A stretch of DNA of 64,000 nucleotides. It comes from Pseudomonadota bacterium. Its GTDB lineage: Bacteria > Pseudomonadota > Alphaproteobacteria > Rhizobiales > Rhizobiaceae. The stretch spans positions 139,820 to 203,819 of the forward strand of contig JAEXYH010000036.1 in NCBI GenBank assembly GCA_023451735.1, given 5' to 3'. This document shows positions 17,577 through 25,850 of this stretch, one piece after another. Under the pieces are notes generated by a model. The model saw only the letters and a list, made by a program, of their open reading frames with translations, had not been told where the DNA came from and made no database searches. Every line of letters begins with the position of its first letter. Position 1 is the first letter of the stretch. Both the position numbers and the translations under genes were made by a program.

Positions 17577-19261
17577 AGAGCCACGTTCCCCCGCCAACCC
17601 GTACCTGCAACAACTTTTTCGAGCACTTTGAGTTCCGGAATGAAGGCAATTTCGAAAACGAGACCTGTTGGGCGAAAGGTCATTTGATGTTCACTTTCTG
17701 CACGTGCAGGAAACGCCCGCGAGATCAGGACCGAACCAAACCCTTTCCGAGAAGGCTCAACGACGGAAGGACCACCTGTCTCAATCCAAGAGACTTCGAT
17801 CCTGTCATCCTTGATACGCCAGGTCAGTTCCACGCGACCGTTATCATCCCGTAGACTGCCGTACTTCGTAGCATTAGTGGCAAGCTCGTGGATGATAAGC
17901 GAGAGCGATAGTGCATCATCGGCACCCACCGTGATCTCTGGTCCCGTAATTAAAATGCGTTGATCGGCAGGAGCTAGATGCGCCTTGAGTGCAGCCCCGA
18001 CGACCGTATGAAGCGTTGCCGACTTTGCTTCCTTTGAGAGAATGAGATCGTAGGTTCCAGCGAGAGAACTGAGCCGGTCTGTGAATGATTGATATTGCTC
18101 CCGATCGGTTCGCGAAAACGTTTGTCGAGCCATGGCCTGAACAAGGGCGAATCCGTTTTTCACTCGATGCGTCAACTCTCGGACAAGAAGAGTTCTTTCC
18201 TCTTCCGCCTGTTCGACCCGCCGCGTCCGACAGTCAAGTTCATCGAGGAGCCTATCCAGCGTTCTGCCTACTTCACTGAGCTCATCCCGCCCTTTCATAG
18301 CAGTTCGGGCGCTGACATCGCCGCTCCGACGCTTTTCCAGCACTCCCGAAATTGTGTGAACAGGCTTCAAGACGAACCGGTTGCCAACCACTATAGCGGC
18401 GCAAAGGGCGCACAGAGCGCCGAGTGTTATGCCAAGGAGGTTCATCAACGTTGCACGATTGATCGGACCAAAGGCTTCAGCCTTAGAAAACCCCGCGCTC
18501 ACATAAAGCGGATTGGATGGCAGCGCTATCGGACGGTATCCAAGAATCCGTTCTGTCCCGTCTTGGCTGGTGACTTCGATCACTCCGGGAGACGCGGAGT
18601 GTGTAAGTGATTTGAATGGATCGGGTATGACTGTGCCAACAAACCGCTCGGGCAGAGGTACCCTTGCAAGAATGGTTCCGTTTGTATCGGCCAAGGTTAC
18701 GGCATTACCTCGCGCGATCCCTCGCTCCGCGATTCGGTTCTGCAGCCAGTCAAGCCGTATACCGGTCACCACCACTGCTACAACTTTGCCCTTCTCTACC
18801 ACGGGCATCGCAAGTGGGAGGACTGCGGACGACGACATGCGGCTCTGTGTGTAGGTCCCCACGACGAAATCCTTTGTCGAAAGAGCCTCCCTGAAATATG
18901 CCCGGTCCGAGAAACCTGCTCCTTCGCCTACCCCAGGCGTCCCGCAAACAGCTCGACCTTGAGCATCAAGAACGAAAATCATCCTGATGCTGGCGACCTT
19001 TTCCGCTACCGCGACAATTGCCTGCGTACAGGTCTGCCTATCAAGATCGCGTACTGATGGCATCGCAGCGACTGCGATCAGAAGCGAATGCAGCCCCTCA
19101 ATCGTTCGCTCCACTTCGGAGGAGGCCTGCCGTGCAGCTCGCTCGGCCGAGGTCCGAATTTCCTCACTTCGCTCCTGCCGGAGCGCATACTCATTGTAGC
19201 CAAGCATCGCAACGACAGGCGCCAGTGCTGCAAGTGCAACCGCCACAAGCTTACGTCGCAT
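17573..19261 (-). CDS. Membrane HWE-family sensor histidine kinase with dCache sensor
   Basis: A 562-residue membrane kinase. TM1 is at residues 5-22, a periplasmic double-Cache sensor spans about 35-265 (IRMIFVLDAQGRAVC, FSDRAYFREAL, SSAVLPLAMPVV), TM2 is at about 272-293, and HAMP at 294-350. The kinase core has phosphoacceptor His365 in RELTHRVKNGFALVQAM, an N box (IIHELATNATKYG) and the WxE motif (VSWIETGGP) typical of HWE kinases. dCache domains usually bind small organic ligands. Operon with the receiver at 17217. Confidence 0.93.
   Translation of the reverse strand: MRRKLVAVALAALAPVVAMLGYNEYALRQERSEEIRTSAERAARQASSEVERTIEGLHSLLIAVAAMPSVRDLDRQTCTQAIVAVAEKVASIRMIFVLDAQGRAVCGTPGVGEGAGFSDRAYFREALSTKDFVVGTYTQSRMSSSAVLPLAMPVVEKGKVVAVVVTGIRLDWLQNRIAERGIARGNAVTLADTNGTILARVPLPERFVGTVIPDPFKSLTHSASPGVIEVTSQDGTERILGYRPIALPSNPLYVSAGFSKAEAFGPINRATLMNLLGITLGALCALCAAIVVGNRFVLKPVHTISGVLEKRRSGDVSARTAMKGRDELSEVGRTLDRLLDELDCRTRRVEQAEEERTLLVRELTHRVKNGFALVQAMARQTFSRTDREQYQSFTDRLSSLAGTYDLILSKEAKSATLHTVVGAALKAHLAPADQRILITGPEITVGADDALSLSLIIHELATNATKYGSLRDDNGRVELTWRIKDDRIEVSWIETGGPSVVEPSRKGFGSVLISRAFPARAESEHQMTFRPTGLVFEIAFIPELKVLEKVVAGTGWRGNVAL
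17612..17636 (-). promoter_or_regulatory. Possible internal EcfG-type promoter for the response regulator
   Basis: On the minus strand GGAAC (17636-17632), 17 nt, GTT (17614-17612) lies inside the 3' end of the kinase gene, 36 nt before the response-regulator start. Because it is in coding sequence it could be chance. Confidence 0.4.
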
Positions 19262-19558
19262 GCTCGCTATCCCCGAAAATCCGACTGTTGATAAACGGCA
19301 AAGAACTCGATCTGAATTATGTACGGCCAGAATGGTTTAGAGTTAGCTAATGTGCAAAGGGCGATCGGACGTCGCCAATCCACGAATTAGCTGACGTCTT
19401 GCCGGACTGCTATTGGCAACAACGAGGCTGCCGAAGCACTAGGGTATCCGGCGTATCAGTGCCCAAGCAGATGTGGTTACGCAGTCCTTCCGCCGTCTGG
19501 TGATATGTTTCGCCGTACGAAAACGCGAAATGAAGCCAGTCTAGCGGTCGGCGATTTT
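19262..19558. other. Gene-free spacer
   Basis: No supported gene or recognisable element; upstream region of the membrane kinase. Confidence 0.4.
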
Positions 19559-20218
19559 CTAGAAGCTTTTGGGAAATAGTGGAGTCACGTTCGTTGCTTC
19601 GCCGTCGCCCCTTTTGGAACCCTCTGCTTTCCGCAAAGTGACAGCCTCGACGTTGCGCAGAATCTTCGATAGTCCCTCGGCTTGCCGATAGTAGGAGGGT
19701 TTCTCGGGAAGATTCAGGTCAAACCGGTCCCCAATACAGGCGATCAGATCCATTGCAGTTGCAGCAAGACGTGCGTAGCCTTCGATGCGCCGCTCGAAAA
19801 AGCCATCATGGTCGGCCTTGGAAAGATCCAAGCTTTCCAACGCATTTTCGAGGTTGCTTGCGCGGTTGGCCAGCCACATCACTTGCTCTCCAAGGTGGTC
19901 ACCTAGCAATGACCAATTTGCTTCCTTGGGAAGAGCCAAAACTGGTTCGGGTACATGAAAAGCGAATTCGATTTCATCAGCCGGATTGAATTCGGGTCTG
20001 TCGTGGACGGCTGCATAGCAGGCACCCACAAAGTCATCCAAAGCCAGGACTGTCATCATTGCCAGGTTTCGCGCATCCCTGTCCGCTTTCCGAGGTCCGA
20101 TAAAAAGCCTTCCAACTTTGAACAAATCACGACAGCAGGCGCCGACTGCAAAGCTTCCAGCACCGATTAGTGCCCCTAGTGTCATCATCCCTTGGGTGGT
20201 GCTGAAAAAATCGCTCAC
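19559..20218 (-). CDS. Hypothetical protein with N-terminal membrane helix
   Basis: A 219-residue protein starting at a GTG with GGAG 6 nt upstream. The N-terminus (TQGMMTLGALIGAGSFAVGACC) is a probable membrane helix; the rest is a soluble, mostly helical domain with a basic tail. Not assigned to a family. No EcfG-type promoter is visible. Stand-alone gene, convergent with nothing nearby. Confidence 0.65.
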   Translation of the reverse strand: MSDFFSTTQGMMTLGALIGAGSFAVGACCRDLFKVGRLFIGPRKADRDARNLAMMTVLALDDFVGACYAAVHDRPEFNPADEIEFAFHVPEPVLALPKEANWSLLGDHLGEQVMWLANRASNLENALESLDLSKADHDGFFERRIEGYARLAATAMDLIACIGDRFDLNLPEKPSYYRQAEGLSKILRNVEAVTLRKAEGSKRGDGEATNVTPLFPKSF

Positions 20219-20460
20219 GGGCTACTCCATCTCGAAAACAACCATCGCCATCCCGACCTGTTCTACCTGATCAGGAATCGTCCACATCAAAAGTCTGCCT
20301 CCAAATTTCTAGAAGGCAAACGTTCGAGATGCGCGGTGCGCGAAATCCACAGGTTCGGAAAGATTTTCGTCATGTATAGGTGTGGTGTCAAACCAACAAA
20401 TTCAAGATTAACCGGCGGCGCTACTGACCGGTCAACTTTCGATAGCGCTTCGACGACAGC

Positions 20461-20532
20461 AAAAAGGCCGGTGCGAAACCGCACCGACCATCCTAGCAGT
20501 CGCTTACTCACCCTTACCAGTACATCCGTGGT
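20461..20532 (-). repeat. Repeat family R2, copy 1 (3' element with terminator hairpin)
   Basis: On the minus strand a conserved CCACGGATGTACTGG block is followed about 30 nt later by stem GGTCGGTGCG, loop GTTT, stem CGCACCGGCC and TTTTT, an ideal intrinsic terminator. The same arrangement is found at 56918-56987, and the hairpin alone at 43861-43892. Confidence 0.65.
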
Positions 20533-20674
20533 GGAAAGCTAGAAAGCGTCTCGACTTCAGGACGCGTGCTTTGTTAAGCGGTCTTCAGCGATGCCGACGA
20601 CGTATCTTCCAAAGAGCGATGTCGTCGGGACGATGACATCGGTCTATCGGCCTGCAGCAACCGCAGCGTCAGGC

Positions 20675-20822
20675 ATGAATACCCTCGCCGAAGACCGGTT
20701 TTCCTTTAGAAGCATGAGGGAAGCAGCCATGCTGATCATCACCAATGATATTCCATAAGCAAAGCTTCGCATGATGCCATCCAATCGAGGAAGGACCGGG
20801 CCTCTCAGCCCGGTCTTTTTTT
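20675..20822 (+). other. Short open frame followed by a strong intrinsic terminator
   Basis: A 27-codon frame (20675-20758, MNTLAEDRFSFRSMREAAML...) precedes the terminator GACCGGGC-CTCTCA-GCCCGGTC followed by seven T at 20794-20822. The terminator faces plus although the only annotated neighbour is on minus, so a short plus-strand transcript is implied. No convincing promoter was seen. Confidence 0.4.
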
Positions 20823-20823
20823 G

Positions 20824-21219
20824 TCAGTCGATGACCTGCACGACGCGACGCGAGGAAGGCTCTACGATCACACGCTGCTGGTTGACGACGGCGTAAGCGT
20901 AGTTCGGATTCTCGGGAATTTGCTGGACGACCACGGTCTGCGGCAGAGGCGCGCCGACGGCAATGCGTTCCTGGACGACGACACGTTCGGCCGGAACAGG
21001 CGCCTGCCTGACGTAGGTGACAACACGTTCCGGCGGCGGATCGATCGCGGTACCAGCGATTGCACCGACGACACCACCTACTGCGGCCCCGACCGGTCCT
21101 CCCACGACCGCGCCGGTGACGGCACCGCCGGCGGCACCGGTTACGGTCGAGTTCTGCGCCAAGGCCGAGCCTGCGACGAGAATTGCGGCACCTACGATGA
21201 CAAGATGTTTGACTGACAT
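20824..21219 (-). CDS. DUF1236-family exported protein under an EcfG-type promoter
   Basis: A 131-residue protein with a signal peptide (MSVKHLVIVGAAILVAGSALAQ), a glycine/alanine/valine-rich low-complexity stretch (about 30-62) and a C-terminal DUF1236 domain ending NYAYAVVNQQRVIVEPSSRRVVQVI. GGAGG lies 6 nt before the ATG at 21219. DUF1236 proteins are small periplasmic or envelope proteins of rhizobia with unknown role. The EcfG-type promoter at 21280-21256 implies stress induction. Confidence 0.88.
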   Translation of the reverse strand: MSVKHLVIVGAAILVAGSALAQNSTVTGAAGGAVTGAVVGGPVGAAVGGVVGAIAGTAIDPPPERVVTYVRQAPVPAERVVVQERIAVGAPLPQTVVVQQIPENPNYAYAVVNQQRVIVEPSSRRVVQVID

Positions 21220-21255
21220 GGAATTCCTCCGTTGTGCGCCTGAAGCGCGCCCATT

Positions 21256-21280
21256 AACGTGCTTTCCATCTTTTCGTTCC
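21256..21280 (-). promoter_or_regulatory. EcfG-type stress promoter
   Basis: Minus-strand GGAAC (21280-21276), 17 nt, GTT (21258-21256), 37 nt before the DUF1236 gene. Confidence 0.8.
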
Positions 21281-21451
21281 CGCATCAGATCCGACAGATT
21301 TCGCCTTCAGTCTTCCCAAGCCGGCCGTACATGAGGATTACCTAAAGGAATCAGCCCCGTACCATTCGAGCAGTGCTGATCGAGACCGTTGAGATTGAAT
21401 CATCGTCTTAGAACTGCCGGCTAAGTCATTGAAATAGAGTCGCTTCAGTCT

Positions 21452-21476
21452 GGAACGAATCACCTGTCCGGCGATT
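21452..21476 (+). promoter_or_regulatory. EcfG-type promoter, ATT variant, upstream of Ku genes
   Basis: GGAAC at 21452, 17-nt spacer, ATT at 21474, 33 nt before the first Ku start. Confidence 0.5.
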
Positions 21477-21508
21477 GAATCGCCAACTGGTGATTTGGAG
21501 TAAAGCGT

Positions 21509-22408
21509 ATGGCAGGCCATCGAGCGCAGTGGAAAGGCTTCATAAAATTTGGCGAGGTTTCCTGTGGGGTGGGTCTCTACACCGCCGCCAGCACAGCCGA
21601 ACGATTAACCTTCAATACGATCAACACCGCGACTGGCAACCGGGTGAACCGAGTGTTCATCGATAGCGATACCGAGGAGCCGGTGCCCAGGGAAGCGCAG
21701 ATCAAGGGCTTTGAAATCGAGAACGGTCAGTATCTCCACATCGATCCGGAGGAGATTGCTGCAACCATTCCTCAGAGCGACAAGACGCTCGAGATCGAAG
21801 CGTTTATCCCGTGCCGCGACGTCGATGACGTCTACTTCGACAAGCCCTACTATCTTGTTCCTGACAAGATGAGCTCTGAGGCGTTTGTGGCATTGCGCGA
21901 TGCGATGAAGACTTCGAAAGTGGCCGCGATCGCTCGAACAGTGCTTTTCCGGCGCATGCGAACGGTGCTCATTCGCCCGCATGGCAAGGGCATGATCGGG
22001 ACAACGCTCAACTTCGACTACGAGGTTCGATCGAGCGCGAAGGCGTTCGAGGAGATGCCGACACTCAAGATCGATGGCGAGATGCTGGAACTGGCCAAGC
22101 ACATCATCTCGACCAAGAGGGGTGAATTCAATCCGACCGCTTTCGATGATCGATACGAGGCTGCGCTTGGTGCGCTCGTAAAGGCCAAGATCGAGGGCAA
22201 GGCTCTGCCAAAGCCGAAGAAGGTCGAAGTGTCCAGGCCGAAAGATTTGCTCGCAGCGCTTCGCAAGAGTGCGGGCATGACGAAGGCTGCGGAAGACAAA
22301 CCAAAGCGCGCAGCAGCCAACGCAAATGCTGGCAGGCAGCGCGCCGCGCGCGGGGCGGCGTCGAAGACCGCCTCTTCGAAAGCTGCCCCGCAGCGCAAGG
22401 CCAGCTAA
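21509..22408 (+). CDS. ku: Ku protein (non-homologous end joining), Sku3-like
   Basis: A prokaryotic Ku of 299 residues that would form a ring on double-strand DNA ends and recruit LigD. The Ku core covers residues 1-255 (QWKGFIKFGEVSCGVGLYTA, FIPCRDVDDVYFDKPYYLVPDK, ALRDAMKTSKVAAIARTVLFRR). A Lys/Ala/Arg-rich tail (about 265-299) resembles the DNA-binding extensions of other bacterial Ku proteins. GGAG precedes the ATG. It is immediately followed by a second, divergent Ku gene, as in the sku3-sku4 pair of Sinorhizobium meliloti, suggesting a heterodimer. No ligD is in the window. Confidence 0.95.
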   Translation: MAGHRAQWKGFIKFGEVSCGVGLYTAASTAERLTFNTINTATGNRVNRVFIDSDTEEPVPREAQIKGFEIENGQYLHIDPEEIAATIPQSDKTLEIEAFIPCRDVDDVYFDKPYYLVPDKMSSEAFVALRDAMKTSKVAAIARTVLFRRMRTVLIRPHGKGMIGTTLNFDYEVRSSAKAFEEMPTLKIDGEMLELAKHIISTKRGEFNPTAFDDRYEAALGALVKAKIEGKALPKPKKVEVSRPKDLLAALRKSAGMTKAAEDKPKRAAANANAGRQRAARGAASKTASSKAAPQRKAS

Positions 22409-22420
22409 GGAGATCGCCAG

Positions 22421-23236
22421 ATGCCACGTCCGTATTGGAAGGGATACCTCAAGCTGTCCTTGGTGACCTGTCCGGTCAATATGACACCAGCCACATCAGA
22501 GAGCGAGAAGGTGCGCTTTCACACGCTTAACAAGGAGACGGGCAACCGCGTTGTTTCCCAGTATGTCGATTCCGTTACGGGAAAGCCGGTGAAGGACGAC
22601 GATGAGGCCAAGGGCTATGCTCGCGGAGAAAACGACTACATCGTTTTGACCGAGGACGATCTCGACACCGTCCAACTCGACACTGTGAAAACCATAGACA
22701 TCGAAAAGTTCGTCCCGGCCGACAGCATCGAATGGGTGTATCTGGAAAAGCCGCATTATCTAATGCCCGACGATCCGGTCGGCCAGGAGGCGTTTGCCGT
22801 TATTCGGGATGCGATGGAGGCGGATGACGTGGTCGGTATATCGAAGCTGGTGATCGGGCGGCGGGAACGGGCGGTGGTCCTTGAACCACGCGGCGAAGGC
22901 ATCGTGCTGTGGACATTGAGGTTTGGTGACGAGGTCCGCCCGCAAGAAAGTTACTTCGACGACATCAACGATAATGCCGAGCCTGAGCTTGTCCCGATGG
23001 TTCAAAAGCTGATCAAGCAGAAGACGCAAAAGTGGTCTCCAGCCATGGCTTCCGATCCGATCCAGGAGGCGCTGCTATCCATCATCGCCGAAAAGAAGAA
23101 GGCGCTTAAGCCCACGAAGAAGTCTCGGCCTAAGAGCGAAGGCGATATGCCGGCCAGGAATAATGTCATCAACATCATGGACGCCCTGCGTCAGAGCATT
23201 GCGGCGGAAAAGAAGAGCAGCAGGAAAGGTGGCTGA
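22421..23236 (+). CDS. ku: Ku protein (second copy), Sku4-like
   Basis: A 271-residue Ku protein 12 nt after the first one, with its own GGAG site. The core reads WKGYLKLSLVTCPVNMTPAT, FVPADSIEWVYLEKPHYLMPDD and VISKLVIGRRERAVVLEP-like strands, and the C-terminus is a lysine-rich tail with NNVINIMDALRQSI. It is clearly divergent from its neighbour rather than a recent duplicate, consistent with two specialised subunits. The stop overlaps the start of the small gene at 23236 (TGATG), indicating a three-gene operon. Confidence 0.95.
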   Translation: MPRPYWKGYLKLSLVTCPVNMTPATSESEKVRFHTLNKETGNRVVSQYVDSVTGKPVKDDDEAKGYARGENDYIVLTEDDLDTVQLDTVKTIDIEKFVPADSIEWVYLEKPHYLMPDDPVGQEAFAVIRDAMEADDVVGISKLVIGRRERAVVLEPRGEGIVLWTLRFGDEVRPQESYFDDINDNAEPELVPMVQKLIKQKTQKWSPAMASDPIQEALLSIIAEKKKALKPTKKSRPKSEGDMPARNNVINIMDALRQSIAAEKKSSRKGG

Positions 23237-23553
23237 TGGAGAATTTTCGGGAGATCCAATTGTGCGAACCCGCCCCCTTTATCTACTTCGAAAATGGGCA
23301 GCTCGCGATCACGGATGGGGCAACAGTGTGGATGGTTATAGTCACCTGCGAAGCCATGAAGGCCACCGCTCCCCCGCCAGAGAAATCGTTGCGACGACTG
23401 GTCCGCTATGCGGAGTTCTATCGCGACCTGGCGGCGTCCGTCATCCGCCGTGGCGGCGATGATGACGGCAAGGTATGGATTCGCGAATCTGACGTGCTGG
23501 CAGCGAGACGTGCCCCAGCGATGATCAAGCCGCCTGCAGAACGCCGCATCTAG
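23236..23553 (+). CDS. Small hypothetical protein coupled to Ku
   Basis: A 105-residue protein whose ATG overlaps the Ku stop by one base (TGATG) with AAGG upstream. It shows a compact N-terminal beta region (PAPFIYFENGQLAITDGATVWMVIVTCEAM) and a helical C-terminal part. No family recognised. The tight coupling suggests an accessory role in end joining or in regulation of Ku; that is inference only. Confidence 0.7.
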   Translation: MENFREIQLCEPAPFIYFENGQLAITDGATVWMVIVTCEAMKATAPPPEKSLRRLVRYAEFYRDLAASVIRRGGDDDGKVWIRESDVLAARRAPAMIKPPAERRI

Positions 23554-23641
23554 GGGCTCCTGTATGCGACAAGCTAAAGTACTTCCGTCTGGGGCAACGC
23601 ATCGGCACAACTGCTTCGCAATCCCGCGTGATCTTGACCTT

Positions 23642-23950
23642 CTACCCTCGTAGCGGGCGCACGACTATCGTTTCTTCCAAGGTTCCTCCTTTGGCGAGGA
23701 CGCCTGTGACATCTCGTGATGCTGCGCAGCAGATTTTGACGCGGTCGAACTGTCGCTGTGCTTCTTTCAAGCGGTGTGCGCTTGCAATCGGTCTGTCTAC
23801 AACCTTCTTGAGTACCCGAACCACGGCTGCGGCAGCCTCCCGCAATTTGGGCTCTTCAGCAGCTTCTGCGATCTCGAGGGAAAGCACGTACATTCTTCTG
23901 AAACTACGAATGTTTTCCGCAGCACGAAGCCAATCATCATGTTTGGTCAT
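23642..23950 (-). CDS. Hypothetical helical protein
   Basis: A 102-residue, mostly alpha-helical protein rich in Ala, Glu and Arg (NIRSFRRMYVLSLEIAEAAEE, EAAAAVVRVLKKVVDRPI). It is convergent with the Ku operon. The ribosome-binding site is weak. No family recognised, no signal peptide or membrane segment. Confidence 0.5.
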   Translation of the reverse strand: MTKHDDWLRAAENIRSFRRMYVLSLEIAEAAEEPKLREAAAAVVRVLKKVVDRPIASAHRLKEAQRQFDRVKICCAASRDVTGVLAKGGTLEETIVVRPLRG

Positions 23951-24202
23951 TCCGCGAGAGATAGGCCGCGCGCAATAGAAGTCATCCGGCGATGGAAAGC
24001 ATAGTCAAGCTCATGTTAACGAATTAGAAACCACTCATGGATCGTTACTGTGCAGCGGCTCGTCGAAGTCGCCCAAGACCAGGTGGCAGTCTGAACGGGT
24101 TCGATCACATACGAGGGACGCCAAGGTCTACTCGGGTCGTGCAAGTCGACGGCTGGATCTAGCCGGATGCCAGACTTTCAAACAAATCCTCAACCTTGCC
24201 GG

Positions 24203-24227
24203 GAACAGCAGCGGCTTTTTTCGGTTG
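24203..24227 (+). promoter_or_regulatory. EcfG-type stress promoter
   Basis: GGAAC at 24203, 17 nt, GTT at 24225, 36 nt before the response regulator at 24264. Confidence 0.75.
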
Positions 24228-24263
24228 ACTAACCGTGAGCAGGCGCAACAACGGAGAACAAGA

Positions 24264-24683
24264 ATGTCCTACAATGTGCTCATCGTGGAAGACCAACCCT
24301 TGATCGCACTCAACCTTGAGGATGCGATCATGGAACTCGGACACCGCTCGGCTGGGATTGCAACCAATATGTACCAGGCGCTTATGCTTGCTGAGGATAT
24401 CGACATTGCTTTCGTCGACGTCAATCTGGAGGATGGTCCGACCGGTCCCATTGTCGGACGAACGCTAGCCGATGCCGATGTCGCCGTCCTGTTCATGACC
24501 AGCGATCCCGGTGCATTGCGCGGCGGTGTACCTGGCGCCCTGGGCGTGATGAAAAAGCCGATGATGGATCTGGAGCTCGTCGAAGCGATCCAATACGTCG
24601 CTGATCGCCGTGGCGGATCGCAAACAGTCCCTGCCCCGAAATCGCTGATGCAGTTCGACGAGAATTCCCTCTCGACCACCTAG
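24264..24683 (+). CDS. Single-domain response regulator under an EcfG-type promoter
   Basis: A 139-residue receiver (MSYNVLIVEDQPLIALNLED, phosphoacceptor Asp52 in FVDVNLED, MKKPM near the end) with a 20-residue tail. The start at 24264 is set by GGAG 7 nt upstream; the earlier in-frame codon lacks a site. Stand-alone receivers controlled by the stress sigma factor tune HWE kinases in other alphaproteobacteria, so feedback on the kinases of this window is plausible. No adjacent kinase. Confidence 0.9.
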   Translation: MSYNVLIVEDQPLIALNLEDAIMELGHRSAGIATNMYQALMLAEDIDIAFVDVNLEDGPTGPIVGRTLADADVAVLFMTSDPGALRGGVPGALGVMKKPMMDLELVEAIQYVADRRGGSQTVPAPKSLMQFDENSLSTT

Positions 24684-24704
24684 GAAACAAAGCTGAATCC
24701 TGCC

Positions 24705-24729
24705 GGAACAAGTCGACCTCTGGCGGGTT
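24705..24729 (+). promoter_or_regulatory. EcfG-type stress promoter giving a leaderless start
   Basis: GGAAC at 24705, 17 nt, GTT at 24727. Only 8 nt separate GTT from the ATG at 24738, so transcription should begin at or next to the start codon. Confidence 0.7.
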
Positions 24730-24737
24730 CAGCGTCC

Positions 24738-25718
24738 ATGAAAAATCAAACCCTCGCCGCCCTCGCCTTTTCCCTCGTCAGCACAGCAGCTTATGCGCAG
24801 GATATCACTGCCGATATGGTCAATTCGGCCGCTATCGACGGTATAGCGGCGGAGCGGCCCACCGAAACACCGAAGGAGCCAGATCCGGCTATCGTACGGC
24901 TTCAGGTGCTGCTTGACCGCGCCGGAGCCTCCCCGGGCGTCATCGACGGCTTCTACGGCGAGAATGTCAGTAAGGCGATCGCGGGTATCGAAGCGATGAA
25001 CGGGCTGCCGGTTGACGGTAAGCTCGATCCCGAGGTCGTGGCGCGGATAGAGAATGGTCAGCCGTTGGTCGGGGGTTATGAGATCACCGTCGACGATGGC
25101 AAGGACATCGTGAAATCCATTCCCGAGGACTACGCCGAGCAGGCGTCCATGGAGCATCTCGGTTTCACATCCGTGGCGGAAAAGTTATCAGAACGGTTCC
25201 ACATGGACATTGATCTGCTGAGGGCACATAATCCGGGATCACACTTTGCCGCGGGTGAAACCGTCTTCGTCACGGCGCCGGATCGGCCTCGCGAAGGTAG
25301 TGTGAAGCGTATCGAAGCCCACGTTCGGTCGGGACAAGTGTTCGCCTATGACGAAAACGATAGGATTATTGCCGTCTACCCGGCGACGATCGGCAGCGAT
25401 GACAATCCGTCGCCATCAGGCGCCCACAAGGTCAACGGTGTCGCACGTATGCCGAAATACACCTACAATCCGAAGGTCAACTTCCAGCAGGGCCAAAACA
25501 AAAAGGTTTTGAACTTGCCGAGCGGGCCGAACAATCCGGTCGGTACCGTCTGGATCGATCTGTCCGAACCGACTTACGGCATTCATGGCACGCCGGAGCC
25601 CACCAAGATCGACAAGGCCGGTTCGCATGGCTGCATCCGCCTTGCGAACTGGGATGTAGAGGAATTGGCGGGAATGGTGAAGCCGGGCGTGACGGTCGAC
25701 ATCATACCGCAGGAATGA
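24738..25718 (+). CDS. L,D-transpeptidase (YkuD family), secreted
   Basis: A 326-residue periplasmic enzyme expected to make 3-3 peptidoglycan cross-links or attach proteins. It has a signal peptide (1-21, ending AAYAQ), a peptidoglycan-binding-like helical segment (about 50-100, LLDRAGASPGVIDGFYG), a LysM-like stretch (150-180) and the YkuD domain with YGIHGTPEP and the catalytic SHGCIRL, Cys299. Its promoter places GTT 8 nt before the ATG and no Shine-Dalgarno is present, so it may be translated from a leaderless mRNA. L,D-cross-links fit an envelope-stress role. Confidence 0.93.
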   Translation: MKNQTLAALAFSLVSTAAYAQDITADMVNSAAIDGIAAERPTETPKEPDPAIVRLQVLLDRAGASPGVIDGFYGENVSKAIAGIEAMNGLPVDGKLDPEVVARIENGQPLVGGYEITVDDGKDIVKSIPEDYAEQASMEHLGFTSVAEKLSERFHMDIDLLRAHNPGSHFAAGETVFVTAPDRPREGSVKRIEAHVRSGQVFAYDENDRIIAVYPATIGSDDNPSPSGAHKVNGVARMPKYTYNPKVNFQQGQNKKVLNLPSGPNNPVGTVWIDLSEPTYGIHGTPEPTKIDKAGSHGCIRLANWDVEELAGMVKPGVTVDIIPQE

Positions 25719-25850
25719 TCCTCCGGCCTCTTCGCTGCAGAACCTTTGCGAGTATGGCGATAAACCCCAGAACCCCCGCGCTCAGGTCCCAGTCAGGCCC
25801 TTCCTCATGCGCTCGTTTTTCCACGAAGGCTCGAGCCAGGCCCGGTCACT

